From positions 1-52,431 of the forward strand of contig NZ_ANAH02000063.1 of assembly GCF_000335475.2 (NCBI RefSeq): 52,431 bases of DNA, in the 5' to 3' direction. The notes beneath the pieces are model-generated. The model was not told the origin of the DNA. It saw only the letters and a list, made by a program, of their open reading frames with translations, and made no database searches. This stretch comes from Cystobacter fuscus DSM 2262. GTDB taxonomy: Bacteria > Myxococcota > Myxococcia > Myxococcales > Myxococcaceae. Each line of letters begins with the position of its first letter. The first letter of the stretch is position 1. Below are positions 34,243 to 49,092 of the stretch, one piece after another. Position numbers and translations under genes: made by a program.

Positions 34243-34629
34243 ATGCGAATCCTCCATACGATGCTGCGCGTGGGCGACCTCGAGAAGTCGCTCGATTTCT
34301 ACACCCGCGTCCTGGGGATGAAGTTGCTGCGGCGCAAGGACTACCCGGACGGCAAGTTCACCCTGGCCTTCGTGGGCTACGGCCCCGAGGACACCCACCC
34401 CGCACTCGAGCTGACCCACAACTGGGACACCTCGAAGTACGAGCTGGGCAACGCCTACGGCCACATCGCCCTGGGCGTGCAGGACATCCGCGCCAAGTGC
34501 GACGCCATCCGCCAGGCCGGCGGCAAGGTGGTGCGCGAGCCGGGCCCCATGAAGCACGGCACCACCGTCATCGCCTTCGTCGAGGACCCGGATGGCTACC
34601 GGGTGGAGCTCATCGAGCAGGGCTCCTGA
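34243..34629 (+). CDS. gloA: Lactoylglutathione lyase (glyoxalase I)
   Basis: Glyoxalase I converts the methylglyoxal-glutathione hemithioacetal to lactoylglutathione. The 128-residue protein has the vicinal-oxygen-chelate fold with the four metal ligands in the expected places: His5 (RILHTML), Glu in PALELTHNW, His in [11 protein letters not shown] and Glu in YRVELIEQ. It is nearly identical in pattern to E. coli GloA (135 aa). TAGGAGG provides the ribosome binding site and overlaps the stop of the upstream gene. Probably transcribed with the HEAT-like gene, though their functions are not obviously linked. Confidence 0.95.
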   Translation: MRILHTMLRVGDLEKSLDFYTRVLGMKLLRRKDYPDGKFTLAFVGYGPEDTHPALELTHNWDTSKYELGNAYGHIALGVQDIRAKCDAIRQAGGKVVREPGPMKHGTTVIAFVEDPDGYRVELIEQGS

Positions 34630-34632
34630 GTC

Positions 34633-36312
34633 CTACGGCAGCTGGCGCTCCAAGAGGTCCCACCGCTGCTCCACCCACTGGCGCAGGTAGGCCACCTCCT
34701 CCGCGTGGGTGGTGAAGTCGGTGCGATCCGCCCAGCGCGTGAAGGTGAGGTATTGCTCGCGCCAGCGCGCCTCGTCCCGCGCGGCGGGGATGCGCAGCTC
34801 CCGCTCGTACCCGTCGATGAGCGCGAGCACCTCCTGCTTGCTCAACGGGCCGTGCAACAGCGAGCGGTAGCGCTCGCGCAGGGGCGTGGCCACCCGCGGA
34901 TCCGCCAGCAGGAGGGCGAAGATGCGGTTGTCACCGGTGAAGTCGGGCAGGGCCCCGGCCTCGATGCGACGCGTGTCCCAGAGCTGTCCGAAGCTCGCGT
35001 CGAGATCCCACGGAATGAAGCGCCAGGGTGCCCGGCTCACCGGATCGAAGTAGTGGTAGGCGTTCTTCGCGCTCGAGTCCGTGCCGAGGATGGCGGTATT
35101 GAAGATCCACCAGTCCTCGTAATCGAGCGGGTGGAGCCACTCGCCCCGCCGGGCGAAGAAGGTCTCCTTGTCCGCGTCGGCCATGAAGGCGGTGAGGGCG
35201 TTGACCGTGTCGTAGGCGCCCACCTGGCCATCCTTGGGTTTGCCCTCCTTCTTCTCGAAGCCCACCTTGAGCTCCGTCTTGGCGACGCCGCTCTTGGCCA
35301 TGCGCGAGAAGTTGGCGTCCGCCGCATCCGCCTTGAACAGGTCGCCGTCCTTCGACAACCCGTGGCGCTCCATCAAGTCCTCGTCCACGTGGTCCGCCAC
35401 GGTGAACACGCCATGGAAGCGGCCGTTCACATAGAGGACGGCGCTGAAGGTCTTGATCTGGATGTGGTCCGCCGACATGCGGTTCCACAGGTCGAAGGCG
35501 AGCCGCGGCCGCATGTATGAGTTGTCATTGAAGGACGTGATGAGCACCAGCTTCCGGCGGCCGGTGAAGGTGCCTCCGGCGAGCTCCGGCTCGGAGAACG
35601 GCTCGTCCTTGGGGAACTTGAAGGTGTAGTTGCGCTTGGGGAAGACGCTGGAGGTGGCGCCCCGGTACTGGGCCTCCATCGTGTAGCGGTGCCCCCGGTA
35701 GATGACCTGCACGGGCCGGTAGCCGCCCGCCGTGAGCTCGCCCTCGAAGCTCAGGTGGAAGACCGGCAGGCCGTACTCCTCGGTGTACGTGAGCGGATCC
35801 ACCGTCTGGACAGCCCTGGGAGACACGAGCCGGACCGCCACGCCCAGCTTGAGCGCGCCCGTCTCGCCCGTGCTCCGCTCCGTCACCGTCAGGTTCCAGA
35901 CCGCGGCCTGACCCTTCGCGGGCGTCCAGCGCAGCAGGCCCGCCACCTCGTCCACGGTGGCCCCGGGAGGCAGCGGCGACACGGTGAAGCGCAGCCCCGG
36001 CGCGGTGTGGCCCGTGCCACACCGGAGCGTGACGCTCAGCGGCTCACCCTCCTGGAGCCAGTAGGGTCCCGCTCCCGTGGGCGCGCACACCGTGGGAGCG
36101 GGCGGAGGCGGCTCGGTATCCGGAGCCGGAGGCTGCCCGCCACCCGTGGGCGGAGTCTCCCCCGGGGAGGCCGGCGCGGAAGGCACCGGGGGCGTGGCGG
36201 AATCCTCTCCATCCCGAGAGGAGGCCTCCGGCCCCACCGCGGTCCCACAGCCCGCCATCATCAGACACAACAGCCCTACCCGAACGCACCGCGCCCACGC
36301 CCGTCCGCCCAT
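34633..36312 (-). CDS. CotH-kinase-like lipoprotein
   Basis: The 559-residue protein has a lipoprotein signal (lipobox MMAGC), a Pro-rich linker, a beta-sandwich/Ig-like domain (about 90-185) and a CotH-type kinase domain (about 190-560). Key segments are YRGATSSVFPKRNYTFKFP, FNDNSYMRPRLAFDLWNRM, YVNGRFHGVFTVADHVDEDL and WRFIPWDLDASFGQ; the last carries the catalytic Asp region of the family. CotH proteins are atypical protein kinases of spore coats in Bacillus and surface proteins elsewhere, so a surface or developmental role is a reasonable inference. It is convergent with gloA, three bases apart. Confidence 0.88.
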   Translation of the reverse strand: MGGRAWARCVRVGLLCLMMAGCGTAVGPEASSRDGEDSATPPVPSAPASPGETPPTGGGQPPAPDTEPPPPAPTVCAPTGAGPYWLQEGEPLSVTLRCGTGHTAPGLRFTVSPLPPGATVDEVAGLLRWTPAKGQAAVWNLTVTERSTGETGALKLGVAVRLVSPRAVQTVDPLTYTEEYGLPVFHLSFEGELTAGGYRPVQVIYRGHRYTMEAQYRGATSSVFPKRNYTFKFPKDEPFSEPELAGGTFTGRRKLVLITSFNDNSYMRPRLAFDLWNRMSADHIQIKTFSAVLYVNGRFHGVFTVADHVDEDLMERHGLSKDGDLFKADAADANFSRMAKSGVAKTELKVGFEKKEGKPKDGQVGAYDTVNALTAFMADADKETFFARRGEWLHPLDYEDWWIFNTAILGTDSSAKNAYHYFDPVSRAPWRFIPWDLDASFGQLWDTRRIEAGALPDFTGDNRIFALLLADPRVATPLRERYRSLLHGPLSKQEVLALIDGYERELRIPAARDEARWREQYLTFTRWADRTDFTTHAEEVAYLRQWVEQRWDLLERQLP

Positions 36313-36445
36313 CCTGACCCCTCCACGAACTGCCCGGAGAGGTAAGCATGGGGCGAGCGAAGTGCCGTCACGCGCGATGCGTCATGGAGGAAGCATGTCC
36401 GCATGCCCGAAGGGCAGACAGGCGACCTGGACGGGCTCGCCGGGC

Positions 36446-36844
36446 TCAAACCCCGAGCGTGTCCGCCTCGTTCAGCGCCAGGTGCCGGCGCGCCACGGCC
36501 GCCAGCGCGTCGATGGAGATGGGCTTGCGCACGAACTCGGAGGCGCCCGCCTCCAGGGCCTTGGCCTCCAGGTCCGGGGCCTTGCCTCCGGTGAGCAGCA
36601 CGATGGGCACCTGCCGCACCCGCGTGAACTCGCTGGCGCGTATCCGGCGCACCAACTCCACCCCATCCATCGAGCCCGGCAGGTTGAAGTCCGCGATCAC
36701 CAGATCCACCGGCTGGGTGATCAACAACCGCAAACCATGATCGGCTTTCTCCGCCTCGAGAAAGTCCAACTTGAGGCGCATCAAGTACACCTTGAGGATG
36801 TGCCGGATGGTGTTGCTGTCTTCCACGAGTAGCACGCGCTTCAC
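36446..36844 (-). CDS. Single-domain response regulator (REC only)
   Basis: The 132-residue protein is a receiver domain only: VKRVLLVEDSNTIR with the acidic pair, LVIADFNLPGSMDG carrying the phospho-acceptor Asp, LLTGGK with the conserved threonine, and FVRKPIS with the conserved lysine. No output domain. The start is GTG 36844 with GAGGGGG upstream; the frame is open further upstream but lacks a ribosome site. It resembles CheY-like or relay regulators, suggesting a role with one of the nearby kinases (inference). It stands alone between cotH-like and pgi. Confidence 0.9.
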   Translation of the reverse strand: MKRVLLVEDSNTIRHILKVYLMRLKLDFLEAEKADHGLRLLITQPVDLVIADFNLPGSMDGVELVRRIRASEFTRVRQVPIVLLTGGKAPDLEAKALEAGASEFVRKPISIDALAAVARRHLALNEADTLGV

Positions 36845-37004
36845 GGGAACCCCCTCAGCCTGGACAAGACCATTGTCGGCCCTGTCCTGTTCTCTCTCGC
36901 TATTCGCATTACCCGGGAAGCCTGGGGTACGACGAGCATCGAACAGATTAGCGCGGCGGGTGTGCACCATCCAATAGCCCGGGAGTCTCTGGACAGCCCC
37001 GGGC

Positions 37005-37033
37005 GGGGGAGGTCGTGTACGTCCCCCTCCCCC
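37005..37033. terminator. GC-rich hairpin after pgi
   Basis: Arms GGGGGAGG and CCTCCCCC (8 bp) enclose 13 bases, 15 bp past the stop codon of pgi on the minus strand. There is no T tract. It probably terminates or protects the pgi transcript, or reduces read-through into the receiver gene region. Confidence 0.4.
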
Positions 37034-37047
37034 ACGGACGAGCGGGC

Positions 37048-38637
37048 TCAGCTCGCGCGGAAGCGGGCGTCGAAGCGGCTGGAGCCCGGCTCACGGCGCA
37101 CGCCCGCGGGCGCGTTGGCGGCCAGGTGCTCGAGCACCTTGAACACCGTCTCCACCTCGTCCGGAGCACCCACCGCGCGGGCCAGCTCCTCGGCGGACTG
37201 GGCCTTGGCGGGCTCGGCGCGCAGCCGCGCCAACACCTTGCGCTGCAGCTCCAACACCACGCCCGCGGCCTTCTTGCCAGCCTCCACGCCGGGCTGGTGG
37301 TAGGCGTTGATGTTCACCAAGGTCGCATAGAGCCCCACCGCGCGCTCGTACAGGGCGATGAGCGCGCCCAGCGTCCGCGCGCTCACGTCCGGCACGGTGA
37401 GCGTCATCGACTCGCGGCCCTTCTCGAAGAGCGCCCGCCGCGTGCCGAGCAGGAAGCCCAGGAGGTAGTCGCCGCTGGTGATGTCCGGCTCCACCTGCAT
37501 GGACTCGCCCTCGCGGTCCTTGAGCACCTCCACGAAGGTGGCGAAGAAGTTGTTCACGCCCTCGCGCAGCTGCTGCACGTAGGCGTGCTGGTCCGTGGAG
37601 CCCTTGTTGCCGTACACGGCGATACCCTGGTTGACCACCGCGCCCGACACGTCCAGCTCCTTGCCCAGCGACTCCATCACCAGCTGCTGGAGGTACTTGG
37701 ACAGGAGCATGAGCCTGTCCTTGTACGGCAGGATGACCATGTCCTTCTGGCCCCGACCCCCACCGGCGTGGAACCACATGAGCGCCAGGAGCGCGGCGGG
37801 ATTGCGCACCCCGTCCCGCACGCGCGTGGCCACGTCCATGTCCCGCGCGCCCGCGAGCATCCCGTCCGTGTCCAACCCCTGCAGTCGCGCGGGCAACAGG
37901 CCCACCGCCGACAACACCGAGGTGCGTCCGCCCACCCAGTCCCACATGGGGAAGGTGCGCAGCCACTTGCCCTGCTTCGCCACGCGGTCCAGCTCGCTGC
38001 CCTCGCCCGTCACCGCCACCGCGTGCGCGCCGAAGTCCAGGCCCTGGCGCTTCCAGGCGCGCTCGGCCTCCACCATGCCGTTGCGCGTCTCCTTCGTCCC
38101 ACCCGACTTGCTGATGACCACGGCGAGCGTCTCGCGCAGCGAGTCGCCCAGCTGCGTGAACACACGGTCCATGCCGTCCGGGTCCGTGTTGTCGAGGAAG
38201 AACACCTGCATCTTGTCCGCGGCCGAGCCGAGCGCGTCCGCCACGAGCTGCGGCCCGAGCGCCGAGCCGCCAATGCCCACCAGCAGCACGCGGGTGAAGC
38301 GCGCGGCGCCCGGAGGCTTCACCCGGCCCGCGTGCACGTCCCCGGCGAAGGCGTTGATGGCCGCCACCGCGTCCTGGATGTCCTTGGTCAGGGCGGGCTC
38401 GGGCGCGAGCTCGGGGGCGCGCAGCCAGTAGTGGCCCACGCGGCGCTTCTCGTCCGGGTTGGCGATGGCGCCCTTCTCCAGGGCCTCCATCGCGTCGAAT
38501 GCCTTGTCCAACGGGCCGCGCATGCGCGCGAGGAAGTCATCGGTGAAGTTCATCCGAGACACGTCCAGCGTCAGCCCCACGGACTCCACCCCGCACAGGT
38601 GCTTCTGGTAGCGCTCCCACAATTGACGCTCGGTCAT
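37048..38637 (-). CDS. pgi: Glucose-6-phosphate isomerase
   Basis: The 529-residue enzyme interconverts glucose 6-phosphate and fructose 6-phosphate. The PGI landmarks are [15 protein letters not shown] (phosphate binding), [13 protein letters not shown] (the SxSGxT motif), [16 protein letters not shown], the catalytic Glu in [27 protein letters not shown], and [14 protein letters not shown] with the active-site histidine. The C-terminal segment [15 protein letters not shown] completes the family pattern. I chose the ATG at 38637; upstream codons are spurious. It diverges from the esterase gene across about 180 bp. Codon usage is typical of the genome. Confidence 0.95.
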   Translation of the reverse strand: MTERQLWERYQKHLCGVESVGLTLDVSRMNFTDDFLARMRGPLDKAFDAMEALEKGAIANPDEKRRVGHYWLRAPELAPEPALTKDIQDAVAAINAFAGDVHAGRVKPPGAARFTRVLLVGIGGSALGPQLVADALGSAADKMQVFFLDNTDPDGMDRVFTQLGDSLRETLAVVISKSGGTKETRNGMVEAERAWKRQGLDFGAHAVAVTGEGSELDRVAKQGKWLRTFPMWDWVGGRTSVLSAVGLLPARLQGLDTDGMLAGARDMDVATRVRDGVRNPAALLALMWFHAGGGRGQKDMVILPYKDRLMLLSKYLQQLVMESLGKELDVSGAVVNQGIAVYGNKGSTDQHAYVQQLREGVNNFFATFVEVLKDREGESMQVEPDITSGDYLLGFLLGTRRALFEKGRESMTLTVPDVSARTLGALIALYERAVGLYATLVNINAYHQPGVEAGKKAAGVVLELQRKVLARLRAEPAKAQSAEELARAVGAPDEVETVFKVLEHLAANAPAGVRREPGSSRFDARFRAS

Positions 38638-38816
38638 CGCAGCTCCTTCGACGCTTGCCCGGAAAGGTCCCCGGGTGCGGCCCGTTCCTACCGCCCCGTC
38701 GGCGCCCAGAAAACCGTTTTGATCACCGCCGCGATCAGCGTCCGACATCCCAGGGGCACTCCCCCCCTCCTCCCGGCTTGCTCCCCCCCACCGTCCCCCC
38801 TCATGCTCCGCCCTTC

Positions 38817-39623
38817 ATGAGCCCCACCTGGATGCTGGAGACCCCCGCGCCGCCCGCCGACGAGCGGATTTCCTACGGCGGCATCACCCACCAGTTCGGC
38901 GACCTGCGGCTGCCCCCGGGCAAGGGCCCCCACCCGGTGGTGGTGGTGGTGCACGGCGGCTTCTGGCGCGCGCGCTATGACCTGGAGCACGTGGGCCACC
39001 TGTGCGCGGACCTCACCCGGCGGGGGCTGGCCACCTGGAGCCTCGAGTACCGGCGCGTGGGCCATCCGGACGGCGGCTGGAAGGGGACCTTCGAGGACGT
39101 GGCGCTCGGCACCGACTTCCTGCGCACCCTGGCCACACGCCACCCCCTGGACCTCCAGCGCGTGGTCATCATCGGACACTCCGCCGGAGGCCACCTGGCA
39201 CTCTGGCTCGCGGCACGGGGACGGCTCCAGGCCGGACAGCCCCTGCACACGGACAAGCCGCTCAAGCCCCGGGGCGCCGTGTCGCTCGCGGGCGTGGTGG
39301 ACCTGGAGCGCGCCTTCGCCCTGCGCCTGGGCGACGGCATCGTCGAGTCCCTCCTCGGGGGCACCCCCACCCAGGTGCCCGAGCGCTACCGGTTCGGCTC
39401 GCCCTCGGCGCTGCTGCCCCTGGGCGTCAAGCAGGTGCTCGTCCACGGCACCGAGGACGACACCGTACCGGTGAGCCTCAGCGAGGGCTACCAGCAGCGC
39501 GCCGCCTCGCTCAAGGAGACGGTGCGGCTGGTGCGCCTGCCCGGGGCGGGACACTTCGAGGTCATCAACCCCAAGGCCCGCGAGTGGCCCCAGGTGGTCG
39601 AGGCCATCCAGTCCCTGCTGTGA
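38817..39623 (+). CDS. Alpha/beta hydrolase (esterase-like, BD-FAE/lipase type)
   Basis: The 268-residue protein has HGGFWRARYDLEHV as oxyanion-hole region, nucleophile elbow IIGHSAGGHLALW, acid in LVHGTEDDTVPVS and catalytic His in LPGAGHFEVINP. The HGG and GHSAGG motifs place it with dienelactone-hydrolase or BD-FAE-type serine esterases, which include kynurenine formamidases. It is convergent with kynureninase, 10 bp apart, so a kynurenine formamidase role is an attractive inference but cannot be shown. No signal peptide. Confidence 0.85.
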   Translation: MSPTWMLETPAPPADERISYGGITHQFGDLRLPPGKGPHPVVVVVHGGFWRARYDLEHVGHLCADLTRRGLATWSLEYRRVGHPDGGWKGTFEDVALGTDFLRTLATRHPLDLQRVVIIGHSAGGHLALWLAARGRLQAGQPLHTDKPLKPRGAVSLAGVVDLERAFALRLGDGIVESLLGGTPTQVPERYRFGSPSALLPLGVKQVLVHGTEDDTVPVSLSEGYQQRAASLKETVRLVRLPGAGHFEVINPKAREWPQVVEAIQSLL

Positions 39624-39633
39624 AAAGCGAGGC

Positions 39634-40914
39634 TCAGCCGCGCGCGTAGCGCTCGAGCACGCTCACGAAGCGGTGGACGTCCAGGAAGCTGTTGTAGAGG
39701 GGCACGGGCGCGGCGCGGATGATGTCCGGGTAGCGGAAGTCGCAGTGGATGCCCTCCGCGCGCAGCGTCTCCAGCATGCGCTGGGGATCCTTCGTGAAGC
39801 GCAGCGACAGGTGGGCGCCGCGCTGCCCCGGATCCCTCGGCGTGAGGCTGTGCACGAAGCCCTCCGGGAGCCGGTCGATGAGGAACTCCAGGTAGCCCGT
39901 GAGCTTCTCGCTCTTGGCGCGCAGGGCCGGCATCGTCGCGCGATCGAAGAGCTCCAGCGAGGCGCGCAGGGCCGCCATCTGGATGATGGGCGGATTGGAC
40001 AGCACCCAGCCCTCGGCGCCCGGCGCGGGCTCGAAGTCCGGCTTCATCTGGAAGCGAGTGCCCCTGTCGTTGCCCCACCAGCCCGGCAGCCGGTGCAGGG
40101 ACGCATCGCGCAGGTGGCGCTCGTGGATGAAGACGCCGCCCAGCGCGCCCGGGCCACCATTGAGGTACTTGTACGTGCACCACACGGCGAAGTCCGGCCC
40201 GTCCTCGTGCAGCGACAGCCGCAGGTTGCCCGCGGCGTGCGCCAGATCGAACCCCACCCGGCAGCCCCGCTGGTGCGCCGCGCGGGTGATGGCCGCCATG
40301 TCGAAGGCCTGGCCGGTGAGGTAGTTCACGTTGCCCAGCAGCACCAGGGCGATCTCCTTCCCGTGCCGCTCCAGCGTGTCGAGGATGTCCTCGTGGCGCA
40401 GCGTGTGCTCCCCCGGGCGGGGCGCGAGCGGAATCACCGTCTGCTCGGGCGAGTACCCATGGTGACGCACCTGCGCGGCCACCGCGTACTGGTCCGAGGG
40501 GAAGGCGCTCGCCTCCATGAGGATCTTCGAGCGCTCGGGGGTGGGCCGGTAGAAGGACACCATCATCAGGTGCAGGTTCACCGTGAGGGTGTTCATCACC
40601 ACCACTTCCTCGGGCCGCGCGCCCACCACCCGCGCCATCTGCTCGCCCAGGCCGACATGGAACTCCATCCACGGCGGCGAGCCCTTGAAGTGGCCATCCA
40701 CGCCCAGCCGCGCCCAGTCCTCCATGGCGGCCAGCACGTACTCCTTCGCCTTGCGCGGCTGCAGGCCCAGGGAGTTGCCCAGCAGGTACAGCTCGTGCCC
40801 GTCGCCATGGACGGGAAAGAGGAACTCCTCGCGGAAGGAGCGCAACGGATCCTCCGCGTCCATGCGCCGGGCGAATGCCTCGCCGGGCTCGAACCGAACC
40901 GCCTCACCGCTCAT
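39634..40914 (-). CDS. kynU: Kynureninase
   Basis: Kynureninase cleaves kynurenine to anthranilate and alanine (or 3-hydroxykynurenine to 3-hydroxyanthranilate) with PLP. The 426-residue protein has YLLGNSLGLQPRKAKEYVL, WARLGVDGHFKGSPPWMEFH, AVWCTYKYLNGGPGALGG carrying the PLP lysine in CTYKYLNGGPGA, and the WWGN/RFQM region. Its start overlaps the stop of the zinc-ribbon protein gene (ATGA), so the pair is coupled. The neighbouring esterase-like gene could supply the kynurenine formamidase step. Together they suggest local tryptophan catabolism to anthranilate. Confidence 0.94.
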   Translation of the reverse strand: MSGEAVRFEPGEAFARRMDAEDPLRSFREEFLFPVHGDGHELYLLGNSLGLQPRKAKEYVLAAMEDWARLGVDGHFKGSPPWMEFHVGLGEQMARVVGARPEEVVVMNTLTVNLHLMMVSFYRPTPERSKILMEASAFPSDQYAVAAQVRHHGYSPEQTVIPLAPRPGEHTLRHEDILDTLERHGKEIALVLLGNVNYLTGQAFDMAAITRAAHQRGCRVGFDLAHAAGNLRLSLHEDGPDFAVWCTYKYLNGGPGALGGVFIHERHLRDASLHRLPGWWGNDRGTRFQMKPDFEPAPGAEGWVLSNPPIIQMAALRASLELFDRATMPALRAKSEKLTGYLEFLIDRLPEGFVHSLTPRDPGQRGAHLSLRFTKDPQRMLETLRAEGIHCDFRYPDIIRAAPVPLYNSFLDVHRFVSVLERYARG

Positions 40915-42086
40915 CGGCCTGTCTCCTCGCGTCCACCCGGGGACTTGCCGCCCCCCGGAGTCACCTGCTCGACCTTGCCAGAGTTGCTGACCTTCAGCGA
41001 CAGGGGCGTGCCCTTCTTCCAGGAGAGGAACTCGGCCTCGGTCTTCGGCTCGAGGACGTGCGTCTTGGTGGCGCCATCCGTGTACTCGACCTGGACGCGG
41101 TACTTCGCCTCGCGCTCCAACCTGTCCAGGGAACCCGCCTGGAGCTCGGGCCAGCGCGGAGCGTCCTCCCGGCCGGACAGCTTGCGCTCATCCACCTGCT
41201 TCCACTGGTAGGTGTCATAAGCGCACTTCTGCGCGAAGACGGGCTCGGTGCGGTACTGCGTCTCGTCATGGCAGTCGCGGTACGTCTCGTCGCAGTACTT
41301 CGTCACGTCGTGACACGTCTCCTGCGCGTAGCCATTGCCGAGCTTCTTCGTGGTGCACTTCTCCTCGGTCCCGCACGCCACCGAGCGCGTCTTGTTCGAG
41401 CACACCTCCCGGGTGCCGACGGCCACCTGGCGGGTGCCGCGCTGCCGGCTGACGCAGTCGCGGATGTTCTCCACGCCCGCCACCTCCCCCTGTCCATTCA
41501 CGGGCATCCGGACGGCGGCCGCGCGCAGCTCGTCCCGCCACCCCTCGAGCTTCACCCGCTGGAAGCTCTGGCGCCGCACGGTGTGAGTCCACTCGGTGGA
41601 CACCACGCGCCCCGGATAGTCATGGGTGATGGAGCCCCAGATGGCCAGCCCCACGCAACTGCCGAAGCAGACGAACACGCTCACGCCCGCGTAGAGCAGC
41701 CACCGGGGAAGGGACCGCTTGCGCGCGGCGGGAGGTGGCGCGGCGGCGCGCAGCTCCTCCTCCGACAGGGCGCGTGAGGCGCTGGAACGCTCGGCGCGGC
41801 AGTGCTGGCACACCGCCGTGTTCCCCCGGTTGGACGCCTGGCAGTACTCGCAGAACCAATCCGCGCCCGCGCCGGCGGCGGACAGGGCCTTCTCGTCCTG
41901 GGTGCCCTCGCGCTTGAGCCTGCCCGAGGCCGCGTCCACCTCTCCGAAATCGAACTCGGATTCCTGGCCGGACTCCTCACGCGGGTTGTTGCACGTGGGG
42001 CACTTGCGATACCGCGCGGGGATGTCGCGGGTGTCGCACGAGGTGCAGTTCCAGGTTCCCTCGATGATGCGGGTGCGCTTCGCCAT
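40911..42086 (-). CDS. Zinc-ribbon, single-TM protein with Cys-rich extracytoplasmic domain
   Basis: The 391-residue protein has two zinc ribbons near the N-terminus (CTSC...CPTC and CEYC...CQHC). Next come a low-complexity linker, one membrane segment (LLYAGVSVFVCFGSCVGLAI, about residues 131-150) and a second region with eight cysteines in about 90 residues (DCVS, EVCSN, VACGT, EKCTT, ETCHD, KYCDE, DCHD, QKCAY). A predicted beta-rich domain follows (about 315-385). The Cys-rich part is on the other membrane side from the zinc ribbons, so either disulfides or metal binding is likely. Translation is coupled to kynU. No family assignment. Confidence 0.8.
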   Translation of the reverse strand: MAKRTRIIEGTWNCTSCDTRDIPARYRKCPTCNNPREESGQESEFDFGEVDAASGRLKREGTQDEKALSAAGAGADWFCEYCQASNRGNTAVCQHCRAERSSASRALSEEELRAAAPPPAARKRSLPRWLLYAGVSVFVCFGSCVGLAIWGSITHDYPGRVVSTEWTHTVRRQSFQRVKLEGWRDELRAAAVRMPVNGQGEVAGVENIRDCVSRQRGTRQVAVGTREVCSNKTRSVACGTEEKCTTKKLGNGYAQETCHDVTKYCDETYRDCHDETQYRTEPVFAQKCAYDTYQWKQVDERKLSGREDAPRWPELQAGSLDRLEREAKYRVQVEYTDGATKTHVLEPKTEAEFLSWKKGTPLSLKVSNSGKVEQVTPGGGKSPGGREETGR

Positions 42087-42103
42087 GCGCCCATCCTACC
42101 CGT

Positions 42104-43699
42104 TCAGGAGGAGAGCTCACGGTCCGCTTCGCTGGAGTGCAGGGGCAGGCGGACCTGGAAGGTGCTGCCCTCGCCCTCGATGCCCGAGGACTCCGCCCAG
42201 ATGCGTCCGCCGTGCTGCGCGACGATGCCCTGCGAAATCGTCAGCCCCAGCCCCAGCCCGCCATAGCGCGCGCCATGGGCCTGACCGAAGCGCTCGAAGA
42301 TGAGCGCCAGCTTCTCCGAGGGAATGCCGACGCCCTCGTCGCTCACCCCCAGCGCCAGCTCCCCCCCCTCCACCCACGCGCGCAGCCGCACCTCTCCCCC
42401 TTGCGGCGAGTAACGCACGGCGTTGGACACGAGGTTGGTCACCACCTGCTCGATGCGTCCCGGGTCGCCCCACATGGGCAACCACTCGGGGACGTCGAGG
42501 ATCAACGAGTGCTCGGAGGTGAGCATCTGCAGGCGCTCGCACGCGGTGCGCAAGAGCGGCACCAGGTCGAACTCCTCCTCCTCCAACGACAGACGACCGG
42601 TGAGCAGCCGGCTCACGTCGAGCAGATCCGACACGAGCTTCGTCATCCGGTCCACCTGCCGGTTGAGCCCCGCGAGCGCCCGGCGAGGCCCCTCGCCCAT
42701 CGCCTCGCCATACTTGCGCTCGGCGAGCTGCACCTGCATCTTCGCCGCCGCCAAGGGCGTGCGCAGCTCGTGCGAGGCCGCCGCCAGGAAGGCATCCTTC
42801 GCCGCGTTCGCCCGCGCCAGGGCCTCCCCCGCGCGCTTCGGGTCATCGATGTCCGTGGCGGTGATGATCCACCCGGTGACGAGCCCCTGGCCGTTGCGCT
42901 CCGGCACGGCCCGGCCCAGGAACCAACGGAAGGCACCGTCCTCGTGGCGGCGCATGCGGAACTGCACCTCGAAGGACTCGCCGGTGAGCACCGAGTGGCA
43001 CCAGGCCGCGTACGCGCCCTCGCGGTCCTCGGGGTGCACGACCTCCGAGCGCCATAAGTCCTCCACCACGTCGGCGGGCAGACCGGACAGCTCGCACCAC
43101 GCGCGATTGCCCTGGCGCAGCCGGCCCGTGGCGTCCGCGAAGAACACACACAGGGGCATGGCATTGGCCAGCACGCGGTAGCGGTACGCGCTCTCGCGCT
43201 CCAGGGTCTCGCGCTCGCGCTGGCGCAGCAGCGCTTCCTGGCGCTTGAGCTGCTGCTCCTTGAGGAACAGCTCCACGAAGACGGCCACCTTCGAGCGGAG
43301 GATCTCCGGCGCGAAGGGCTTGAGGACGTAGTCCACCGCGCCCTGGGCGTAGCCCCGGAACACGTGCGAGGCGTCGCGGCTGCGCGCGGTGAGGAAGACG
43401 ATGGGGATGAAGCGCGAGCGCTCGCGCTCCTTGATGAGGCGGGCCGTCTCGAACCCATCCATGCCGGGCATCTGCACGTCCAGCAGGATGAGGGCGAAGT
43501 CCTCGCGCAACAGACGCAGGAGGGCCTCTTCTCCGGATTGCACCTTCACCACCTCGCCCAGGTCTCCCAGCGTCGCCTCGAGGGCGAGCAGGTTGGGCGA
43601 GTGATCATCAACGGCCAGGATACGGGCCCGGGAAAGGCTCGCGCGCCCCTCCCGAGAGCCGGTCATGCGGCCGTCTCCCGTCCAAGTCGTCGCTTCCAT
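42104..43699 (-). CDS. REC-PAS histidine kinase
   Basis: The 531-residue protein has an N-terminal receiver domain (phospho-acceptor Asp74 in LLDVQMPGMDG), a short coiled linker, a PAS domain (about 165-290), HisKA with His310 in ASHELRTPLAAAK, and HATPase (LVSNAVRYSPQGG, VSDEGVGIP, GGLGLGLTISQ). The input receiver suggests it is driven by another kinase. It starts two bases after the stop of the HAMP-array kinase gene, so the two are co-translated and probably act in one relay, with the HAMP kinase upstream. I chose ATG 43699 because it starts right after that stop. No membrane segments. Confidence 0.93.
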   Translation of the reverse strand: MEATTWTGDGRMTGSREGRASLSRARILAVDDHSPNLLALEATLGDLGEVVKVQSGEEALLRLLREDFALILLDVQMPGMDGFETARLIKERERSRFIPIVFLTARSRDASHVFRGYAQGAVDYVLKPFAPEILRSKVAVFVELFLKEQQLKRQEALLRQRERETLERESAYRYRVLANAMPLCVFFADATGRLRQGNRAWCELSGLPADVVEDLWRSEVVHPEDREGAYAAWCHSVLTGESFEVQFRMRRHEDGAFRWFLGRAVPERNGQGLVTGWIITATDIDDPKRAGEALARANAAKDAFLAAASHELRTPLAAAKMQVQLAERKYGEAMGEGPRRALAGLNRQVDRMTKLVSDLLDVSRLLTGRLSLEEEEFDLVPLLRTACERLQMLTSEHSLILDVPEWLPMWGDPGRIEQVVTNLVSNAVRYSPQGGEVRLRAWVEGGELALGVSDEGVGIPSEKLALIFERFGQAHGARYGGLGLGLTISQGIVAQHGGRIWAESSGIEGEGSTFQVRLPLHSSEADRELSS

Positions 43700-43701
43700 C
43701 G

Positions 43702-48984
<5,283 letters not shown>

Positions 48985-49092
48985 GGCGGCTCCTGTCGAG
49001 AGTGAGGCTTGTTCCCAACCCCGTGGAGCCGTGGGTTCGTTCCTGCGCCGTGAGTGCCGGGTGCTGTCCAGACGAACGGCCAGGCGCCTGCC

